From Flavobacterium praedii (GTDB lineage Bacteria; Bacteroidota; Bacteroidia; Flavobacteriales; Flavobacteriaceae): a stretch of 64,000 bases of DNA. Below, piece by piece: positions 58,395 through 64,000 of this stretch. The stretch covers positions 2,877,001 through 2,941,000 of the forward strand of contig NZ_CP113948.1 in assembly GCF_026810365.1 (NCBI RefSeq), given 5' to 3'. The number at the start of each line of letters is the position of its first letter. Positions within the stretch are counted from its first letter, which is position 1. Below the pieces are notes generated by a model. It had not been told where the DNA came from, made no database searches, and worked only from the letters and a program-made list of their open reading frames with translations. A program made the translations under genes and the position numbers.

Positions 58395-58424
58395 AGAGAT
58401 AACTATTAAAAAAACTATTTACAA

Positions 58425-59303
58425 ATGAAAAACTCAATCAAGCTATTATTTCTGTTATTAATATCTTCAATATTTGGAATCGCAAATGCTCAGGTTCAGA
58501 TGAATTTTAAATTTGACACGCCTTATGGTAAAAATACCGCTGTTGGAAAATTTGCTGAAATCAATGGAGCTAAAATATATTATGAAGAATATGGAAAAGG
58601 GGAACCATTATTATTGATTCACGGAAATGGAGGAAGTATTGAAATAATGGGAAATCAGATTGATTATTTTAAAAGCAAATATAGAGTTATTGTTGCCGAT
58701 AATAGAGGGCAAGGCAAATCGGAGTTCAAAACGGATTCTTTGACATACGTTCAGATTACAAAAGATACAGAGGAATTAGTTAATATGTTAAAACTAGATT
58801 CGATAAGTATTATTGGATGGAGTGATGGTGGAATTGTTGGTTTGCAAATGGGTATTTCAGGTAAGTCAAAAATAAAGAAAATTGTAACGATGGGGGCAAA
58901 TTTAAGACCTGATTCTACAGCTGTTAATTCGTGGGCAATAAAAGATGCTCAGAACATGAAAAAAATAGTTGCGTCAAAAATTAAAGAGAAGGACACTAGT
59001 GAGAATTGGAATCTACTAAAACAACTTGCCGGACTTTTGGTAAATCAACCTAATATTGCAACTAAAGATTTGTCAAAAATCAAAGCAAAAGTGCTGATAA
59101 TGGCTGGAGATAAAGATATTATTAAAAATGAACATTCAGTAGAAATTTTTGAAAACATACCTAAGGCACAGTTATGTATTATGCCTGGAGAAACCCATTT
59201 TGCACCGGCTTCAAGTCCGGAAGTATTTAATGCATTAGCCAATAAGTTTTTATCAGAACCGTTTAAAAGACCAGATTCAGATTTGTCTAAAGGGGGTAAA
59301 TAA
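58425..59303 (+). CDS. Alpha/beta hydrolase, exported, substrate unknown
   Basis: 292 residues with signal peptide ending IANAQ. The alpha/beta hydrolase fold is clear: oxyanion loop LIHGNGGS, the nucleophile elbow GWSDGG, the acid in AGDKDII and the His in PGETHFAP. The closest general look is that of small esterase/lactonase-type enzymes, but nothing fixes the substrate. It has its own promoter and follows a strong terminator, so it is separate from the arabinose operon. Its role in glycan use (for example ester removal) is possible but unsupported. Confidence 0.8.
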   Translation: MKNSIKLLFLLLISSIFGIANAQVQMNFKFDTPYGKNTAVGKFAEINGAKIYYEEYGKGEPLLLIHGNGGSIEIMGNQIDYFKSKYRVIVADNRGQGKSEFKTDSLTYVQITKDTEELVNMLKLDSISIIGWSDGGIVGLQMGISGKSKIKKIVTMGANLRPDSTAVNSWAIKDAQNMKKIVASKIKEKDTSENWNLLKQLAGLLVNQPNIATKDLSKIKAKVLIMAGDKDIIKNEHSVEIFENIPKAQLCIMPGETHFAPASSPEVFNALANKFLSEPFKRPDSDLSKGGK

Positions 59304-59380
59304 AATTGAATCAAAAGAATTGGATCATTTTAGCCATGAATTTCAAGTTTATTTAATTCGTGGCTAAAAAAACAAAAAAA

Positions 59381-59845
59381 ATGACTTTCAAACACATATT
59401 CAAAGCAGTAGCAAAGTGGACTTCAAATCAAGAAGATTCCACAAAGCGATTTTACAGCAAAAGTCACCAGATTCTAATTGAAGGAAAACCGGTTTTACAT
59501 GTTTCGGCTGCGAAAGCTTTCAAAGGGGATCCGGAATTGTACAATCCGGAGGATTTGCTTTTAAGCAGTTTGGTTTCCTGCCACATGATGTCCTATTTGT
59601 ATGTCTGTTCTCAAAACGAAATAGAAGTTTTGGAGTATTCAGACAATGCTGAAGCAACACTGGAGGTTTCTCCTGACGGAAGCGGGCGTTTTATTGAGGT
59701 TCTATTAAATCCAAAAGTAACAATTGCGAATCCTGATAAAATTCAAATGGCTTTGGATTTACATCACGAAGCAAATCAATTATGTTTTATAGCCAATTCT
59801 TGCAATTTTCCTGTTTTGCATAATGCGAGCTGTGAAGTAAAATAA
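59381..59845 (+). CDS. OsmC-family peroxide/thiol-stress protein
   Basis: 154 residues from the ATG at 59381; a GTG at 59360 in frame would add seven Lys-rich residues. OsmC fold with the two redox Cys in context: SSLVSCHMMSYLY and NQLCFIANSCNFPV. It would reduce organic hydroperoxides in the cytoplasm. It lies 78 bp after the hydrolase gene and shows no link to polysaccharide use. A stem-loop separates it from the convergent GH97 gene. Confidence 0.85.
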   Translation: MTFKHIFKAVAKWTSNQEDSTKRFYSKSHQILIEGKPVLHVSAAKAFKGDPELYNPEDLLLSSLVSCHMMSYLYVCSQNEIEVLEYSDNAEATLEVSPDGSGRFIEVLLNPKVTIANPDKIQMALDLHHEANQLCFIANSCNFPVLHNASCEVK

Positions 59846-59850
59846 ATAAG

Positions 59851-59882
59851 CCATATAAGTTTACTAACATGAACTTATATGG
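59851..59882. terminator. Stem-loop between convergent OsmC and GH97 genes
   Basis: CCATATAAGTT (59851-59861) and AACTTATATGG (59872-59882) form a perfect 11-bp stem. It has no T-tract but lies exactly between two convergent stop codons. Confidence 0.5.
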
Positions 59883-59902
59883 CCTATATGATTTTAAAAA
59901 AA

Positions 59903-61822
59903 CTACATCTTCACCACAAAACCACCATCAGATTTCATTGCTATTTTGATTTTTTTGTTCTTGGATACAGGAAACTGCTGAAAACCTTTTTCATTTTCTA
60001 AAATAACATAACCGGATTCGTTAGTGACAAATGACAAATCAAGTTCTATTTCTTTGGCTTTATTTTCTCCATTGATTCCAACAATGTGCCAAATGTTGTC
60101 TTTTTTTCTGGCCATAACAATATACTTTCCTGGATAACCGTCTATGAATTTGGAATCATCCCAATTGGTCGGAATATCTTTTAAATAATCGATCACGTAT
60201 TTTGGCATTTTGGCCATACCCATAGGTGTTTCGGCAATGTGCTGGATCCCCGACAGAAATAAAACGGGCAAAGCCAACTCAAAAGCGGGTGTTGTTTTGC
60301 GCTTAATATTTGGGATAGAATCCAATACCATGGGCGTAAAATCCATTGGATCAAAAACGTTTCTGGCAAAAGGGAGCATTGTGCAATGGCTTGGCTGCAA
60401 ATCGGCAGTTTCTTGAGTAAAAGTAATATACTCTTCGCCTTTAATTGCTTCGGTAGTCAGTAAATTGGGATAGGTACGTTGCCAGCCTCTTGGCAAAGTC
60501 GCACCGTGGAAATTGATGAGCAATTGATGTGCTGCAGCATCTTTGAGCATCGCGTGGTAATACGCAATCATAGATTGTCCGTCTCCACCAAAAAAATCGA
60601 CTTTGATTCCTGCAATTCCCATTTCCTTTAGTTTTGAAAATTCTTTGTCACGATCGGCATGGGTTAGTAATTTCCCTTTTGGATGGTATTCTGTGCTATT
60701 CCAAGATCCAGACGAATTATACCAAACCAATAATTTTACTTTTTTTGCTGCGGCGTGAGCTACCAATTCCTTCATTTTGGCATCTCCTATTCTGGTGTCC
60801 CAATCCGCATCAATCAAGCAATACGGCCAATTCATACTGGAGGCATAATCGATAAACTGCAAGGTAGTTTCAAAATTAACGGATTCATCTTTTAGCAAAA
60901 CCCAACTCCAAGAAGACAATCCGCTTTTGATAAAAGAAGTATCCATAGGAATCGCAGGATCGGCCAAATCGGTTCCAAGTGTACTTTCGGTTATCGTTTT
61001 CAAAGAACCGATCGTTATGATTCGCCAAGGCGTGTACCAAGGCAATTGTGACTCTGGATTAAGAGCACCGTTTGGAAAAATCTCTTCCTTTTGCGGAAAC
61101 GTAACTTGCAGTGCTTTTGAAGCATCATTATACACCAATCGACTGCCACAGTAGTTGTCCTGCAATCCCGTTTCGGTAATCAAAACCCAAGCCTCATTGG
61201 CATTGAACAAAGCCGGATACACCCACCCTTCTCCAATCGCTGGCTTGGTATTTACGGGAACGCCCATTTTATAATGCTCTTCGTAGGACGGATTGGTTTC
61301 TTTCCAACCTGTTTTGGCTTTAGACATGGGTTGTAGCCACGCTTTAGCAGACGCGTCAAAATTATAGGTGGTTTTCTCTTCCGTAATTTTCTTGATATCC
61401 ATGGAACTTTTAGGAAAATGATACCGCAAAGCAATTCCATCATGGGAAAGCTGAAAAATAATTTCCAAGGCTTCTCCAATTTTGTTTTGCAAGCTCACTG
61501 TATATTCGTAGGCAGCATAATGGATGTTTTTTCGTTTCCCTTGAAACATCGAATAATTGGAAGTTACGGCTTTGACTTCAGAGACGTTTACAATCTTCAT
61601 ATCAGTATAAAAATTGGCATCCTCCCGAATAATTCCAAGATCAGAAGTATTGATAACCAATTTATTTTTATAGAAAACTTTATAAGAAGGTGTTTTCTTC
61701 GAGCTCAGGTTAAATTCAACTTTTATCGTTTTATCCGCATTGAAAAAGGAATAATTGGCAGGGGTTTCAGCAAATGAAAAAAGTAAAAAAACCAATAAAA
61801 GAATACTGTATATTTTCTTCAT
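59903..61822 (-). CDS. GH97 alpha-galactosidase, retaining type
   Basis: 639 residues with signal peptide near LLFSFAETP. N-terminal sandwich, then a barrel with the nucleophile D409 in GIKVDFFGGDG and acid Glu in the AIKGEEY stretch (about 463-464). The SusB-type base positions are missing, and LLVWYNSSGSW replaces the GYHETG region. These are the marks of the retaining GH97 branch, known as alpha-galactosidases in Bacteroides. It would free galactose in the periplasm. An AraR-type dyad lies 7 bp upstream of its start. Its neighbours are a symporter and galE, a small galactose set. Confidence 0.9.
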   Translation of the reverse strand: MKKIYSILLLVFLLFSFAETPANYSFFNADKTIKVEFNLSSKKTPSYKVFYKNKLVINTSDLGIIREDANFYTDMKIVNVSEVKAVTSNYSMFQGKRKNIHYAAYEYTVSLQNKIGEALEIIFQLSHDGIALRYHFPKSSMDIKKITEEKTTYNFDASAKAWLQPMSKAKTGWKETNPSYEEHYKMGVPVNTKPAIGEGWVYPALFNANEAWVLITETGLQDNYCGSRLVYNDASKALQVTFPQKEEIFPNGALNPESQLPWYTPWRIITIGSLKTITESTLGTDLADPAIPMDTSFIKSGLSSWSWVLLKDESVNFETTLQFIDYASSMNWPYCLIDADWDTRIGDAKMKELVAHAAAKKVKLLVWYNSSGSWNSTEYHPKGKLLTHADRDKEFSKLKEMGIAGIKVDFFGGDGQSMIAYYHAMLKDAAAHQLLINFHGATLPRGWQRTYPNLLTTEAIKGEEYITFTQETADLQPSHCTMLPFARNVFDPMDFTPMVLDSIPNIKRKTTPAFELALPVLFLSGIQHIAETPMGMAKMPKYVIDYLKDIPTNWDDSKFIDGYPGKYIVMARKKDNIWHIVGINGENKAKEIELDLSFVTNESGYVILENEKGFQQFPVSKNKKIKIAMKSDGGFVVKM

Positions 61823-61828
61823 GATAAT

Positions 61829-61847
61829 AAGTGTTTATTTTACATTT
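61829..61847. promoter_or_regulatory. AraR-type operator dyad, site 7 (GH97 alpha-galactosidase)
   Basis: AAGTGTT-tattt-TACATTT, 7-5-7; on the minus strand it reads AAATGTA-aaata-AACACTT. It lies 7 bp before the GH97 start codon, so a bound protein would sit at or just after the transcription start. It implies arabinose control of a galactosidase. Confidence 0.6.
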
Positions 61848-61994
61848 ACAAGTTTACGACATTTAAATGATAAATTATAATACTTTTAAAAAAGAAACAC
61901 TATCAATTGTACATAATTACAACACTCCGTAACCTTACTAAAATATATTCCTCATTCTTATAGATTGCTTAAAAACAATGTAACTATAATCCAT

Positions 61995-62031
61995 AAAAAA
62001 AGGAAAGCAGTCAAAAAACTACTTCCCTTTT
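61995..62031 (-). terminator. Strand-specific terminator after the second symporter
   Basis: On the minus strand AAAAGGGAAGTAGT pairs with ACTGCTTTCCTTTT fully, with two G-U wobbles, and is followed by more T residues. On the plus strand the wobbles become A-C mismatches. It lies 22 bp after the symporter stop codon. Confidence 0.7.
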
Positions 62032-62052
62032 ACACTTAACCAACTTAAAATC

Positions 62053-63741
62053 TTACCAGAAAATAGAATATAAAGCCACTAATAATCCAATTATAATCAT
62101 CGACCCAACAGCAAAACCATTGGAAACCTTAAACATTTTGGTATCTATTTCAAGACCTTTTACTTTGAGTCCACGTTTATGGTCAATCCAACTGATAACC
62201 ACCATCAACGCCACGCAAATTACAAACACAAAACCCATTCGGTCCAAAAACGGAATTTCATAGGCCATTGTTTTATCTTTTTGTTCCACCAAAGTAGCAA
62301 ATCCATATTGACTTAGGAATTCTAAATTCATAAGCTGTGGCAAGAATTTAAAGAGCACCGACAATACAAAACCTCCTATCGTAGCAAACAAAGCTGCATT
62401 CGAACTCGTTTTTTTCCAGAAAAAACCAAGAATAAACATTGCAAAAATTCCTGGACTAACAAATCCAGTATATTCTTGAATAAATTCAAAACCACCTTTT
62501 TTGTCAATCCCCAAAAATGGAGCAATAATTACTGCCACAAGCATAGCTGCAAGAACCGTTATTTTACCAACTCGAACCAATTGTTTTTCTGTTGCATTGG
62601 GTCTAATTTTTTTCTTGAAAATATCCAGTGTGAAAATTGTAGAAATACTATTTACTTTCCCTGCCAAGGAAGCTACAACAGCAGCAGTTAAAGCAGCAAA
62701 AGACAATCCTTTTAATCCTACCGGCAATAAATTCAATAACACAGGATATGATTTATCTGGATTTAAAATTCCATCAGTACCCAACATTTCGGTTTGTAAT
62801 CCACCTTTCATGTGAATAACATAAGCGGCAATACCTGGCAATACCACAATAATTGGCATTAACAGTTTTAAGAAAGCGGCAAACAGAATACCACTTCTTG
62901 CTGTTTTTAAATCAGCACCCAAAGCCCTTTGTGTAATGTATTGGTTGCATCCCCAATAATTTAAATTTACAATCCACATCCCACCAAATAATACAGTAAG
63001 TCCTGGTAAACTTGGAAAACTAGGATTGTCTCTATTCAAAATCATTTTAAAGTGATCACCCGATTGGTCAAACATATAATTGAAACCTTGTACCATTCCG
63101 TGTTGTCCATTCAATTCGGCTACTTTATCCAATGCCAAATAAGTGGTTACCAATCCTCCAAAAATCAAGAAAACTACTTGAATAACATCCGTATATCCGA
63201 TAACTTTCATTCCGCCAAGTGCAATTACAATGGCAAAAAACGCTAAACCATACATGCACAAATCCAATTGAATTCCTGAAATTCCATTGATAGCCAAAGC
63301 ACCTAAATAAAGAATTGAAGTTAAATTAACAATCACATACAACAGCAACCAAAAGACAGCCATAATCATAGCTACATCACCATTATATCGTTCGCTCAAA
63401 AATTGAGGCATGGTATAAATTTTGTTTTTTAAGTAAACAGGAATAAAGAAAACGGCAACAATAATAAGGGTTAAAGCAGCCATCCACTCGTAAGTGGCAA
63501 TTGCCAGACCCATTTTGAATCCATTTCCGGACATCGCGATAAATTGCTCCGAAGAAATATTAGAAGCAATTAAAGATGTTCCGATCGCCCACCAGGTTAG
63601 TGAACCTTCGGCCAGAAAATAATCGTGTGAAGCCGAAACGGATTTTGTTTGCTTGCGTTTGTAAACATAATAGCCATATCCTGCTACTATAAAGAAATAC
63701 ACTAGAAAAACTAGGTAATCGTAAACTTGTAATGTGTTCAT
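62053..63741 (-). CDS. Sodium/sugar symporter (SSS family), second paralogue
   Basis: 562 residues, about 14 membrane segments, no cleaved signal. It shares long identical runs with the symporter at 30559-32244 (for example FIPVYLKNKIYTMPQFL and NYWGCNQYITQRALGADL), so the two are recent or strongly conserved paralogues. The regions that differ include the loop after KVAELNGQHG and the C-terminal cytoplasmic part. Placed between galE and a GH97 alpha-galactosidase, it may carry galactose; this is inferred. No AraR-type dyad is seen in the short gap upstream. Confidence 0.88.
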   Translation of the reverse strand: MNTLQVYDYLVFLVYFFIVAGYGYYVYKRKQTKSVSASHDYFLAEGSLTWWAIGTSLIASNISSEQFIAMSGNGFKMGLAIATYEWMAALTLIIVAVFFIPVYLKNKIYTMPQFLSERYNGDVAMIMAVFWLLLYVIVNLTSILYLGALAINGISGIQLDLCMYGLAFFAIVIALGGMKVIGYTDVIQVVFLIFGGLVTTYLALDKVAELNGQHGMVQGFNYMFDQSGDHFKMILNRDNPSFPSLPGLTVLFGGMWIVNLNYWGCNQYITQRALGADLKTARSGILFAAFLKLLMPIIVVLPGIAAYVIHMKGGLQTEMLGTDGILNPDKSYPVLLNLLPVGLKGLSFAALTAAVVASLAGKVNSISTIFTLDIFKKKIRPNATEKQLVRVGKITVLAAMLVAVIIAPFLGIDKKGGFEFIQEYTGFVSPGIFAMFILGFFWKKTSSNAALFATIGGFVLSVLFKFLPQLMNLEFLSQYGFATLVEQKDKTMAYEIPFLDRMGFVFVICVALMVVISWIDHKRGLKVKGLEIDTKMFKVSNGFAVGSMIIIGLLVALYSIFW

Positions 63742-63808
63742 TGGTTAAAATTTATTAATTAATTGCAATTGTATATTCTAAATAAAAATCATTTTAAAGT
63801 AAATCTAA

Positions 63809-64000
63809 CTAACTTCGGATCTTTTGTTCCCATTTCCAGGCACTGTCCATGGCATCTTCTAGGGTCGAAACCGTTTTCCATCCTAAAACTGTATTGGCTT
63901 TATCAGTATTGGCATATGCCTCGGTTACATCGCCTTCTCTTCTATCAACAATTTTGTATGCTAATTTTTGACCACTTACTTTTTCAAATGCCGTAATCAC
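63809..64000 (-). CDS. galE: UDP-glucose 4-epimerase, C-terminal part (5' end outside window)
   Basis: The last 63 codons of a GalE-type short-chain dehydrogenase: KVSGQKLAYKIVDRREGDVT, then ANTDKANTVLGWKTVSTLED and a Trp-rich end. These match the conserved C-terminal region of bacterial GalE, including the R-x-G-D motif that contacts the UDP moiety. The start lies beyond the window, so the frame is open at 64000. It interconverts UDP-galactose and UDP-glucose, completing galactose use with the neighbouring symporter and alpha-galactosidase. Confidence 0.88.
   Translation of the reverse strand: MITAFEKVSGQKLAYKIVDRREGDVTEAYANTDKANTVLGWKTVSTLEDAMDSAWKWEQKIRS

Noticed and set aside
58425..59845. 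Alpha/beta hydrolase and OsmC as part of the glycan system
   Set aside because: They have a separate promoter after a strong terminator and no operator dyad; no sequence evidence links them to polysaccharide use.
1..64000. Defence system, prophage, toxin-antitoxin or CRISPR locus
   Set aside because: Every long frame is accounted for by carbohydrate, pentose or simple housekeeping functions; no integrase, nuclease or repeat-spacer array was found.

Overview
The window is AT-rich bacterial DNA with the hallmarks of a Flavobacteriaceae genome, most likely Flavobacterium. These are SusC/SusD pairs, lipoprotein glycoside hydrolases with acidic residues after the lipid cysteine, TAnnTTTG-type promoter elements, Nudix-fold sugar regulators and many short Flavobacterium-style intergenic repeats. 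It is a large plant cell-wall (hemicellulose and pectic arabinan) utilisation region. I see no rRNA, tRNA, CRISPR array, phage or transposase gene.

Left block (1-29023, all minus strand): a xyloglucan-type polysaccharide utilisation locus. Read in transcription order it is xylB, xylA, susC, susD, a PKD-type surface glycan-binding lipoprotein, GH2 beta-galactosidase, GH31 alpha-xylosidase, GH97 (inverting type), GH3, GH39, GH3, a BACON-GH5 endo-glucanase lipoprotein, a SGNH acetylesterase and a GH95 alpha-L-fucosidase cut by the window edge. Together these would deacetylate, debranch and cut fucogalacto-xyloglucan, and xylA/xylB at the head would channel released xylose to xylulose-5-phosphate. 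A Nudix regulator (XylR-like) diverges from xylB over an 18-bp perfect palindrome.

Middle block (30.5-36.7 kb): a sodium/sugar symporter, transketolase, an FSA/TalC-type transaldolase and a second Nudix regulator (AraR-like). These genes link pentose entry to the non-oxidative pentose phosphate pathway.

Right block (37.3-58.2 kb, plus strand): an arabinan locus. It has susC, susD, four GH43 enzymes, two GH51 arabinofuranosidases, a GH127 beta-L-arabinofuranosidase, then araB-araD-araA and a mutarotase. After a strong terminator come an alpha/beta hydrolase and an OsmC protein. A minus-strand galactose set follows: a retaining-type GH97 alpha-galactosidase, a second symporter and the 3' end of galE.

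The most informative non-coding signal is a 19-bp operator-like dyad, roughly AAATGTA-N5-TACACTT. It occurs in strictly 7-5-7 form at seven places: before the symporter and transketolase (two sites), araR, the arabinan susC, GH127, araB and the GH97 alpha-galactosidase. It reads as an AraR regulon drawn from sequence alone. Other non-coding features are three copies of a structured Flavobacterium intergenic element (Flavo-1-like), nested palindromes, a MITE-like hairpin, and strand-specific intercistronic stem-loops after the SusCD modules.
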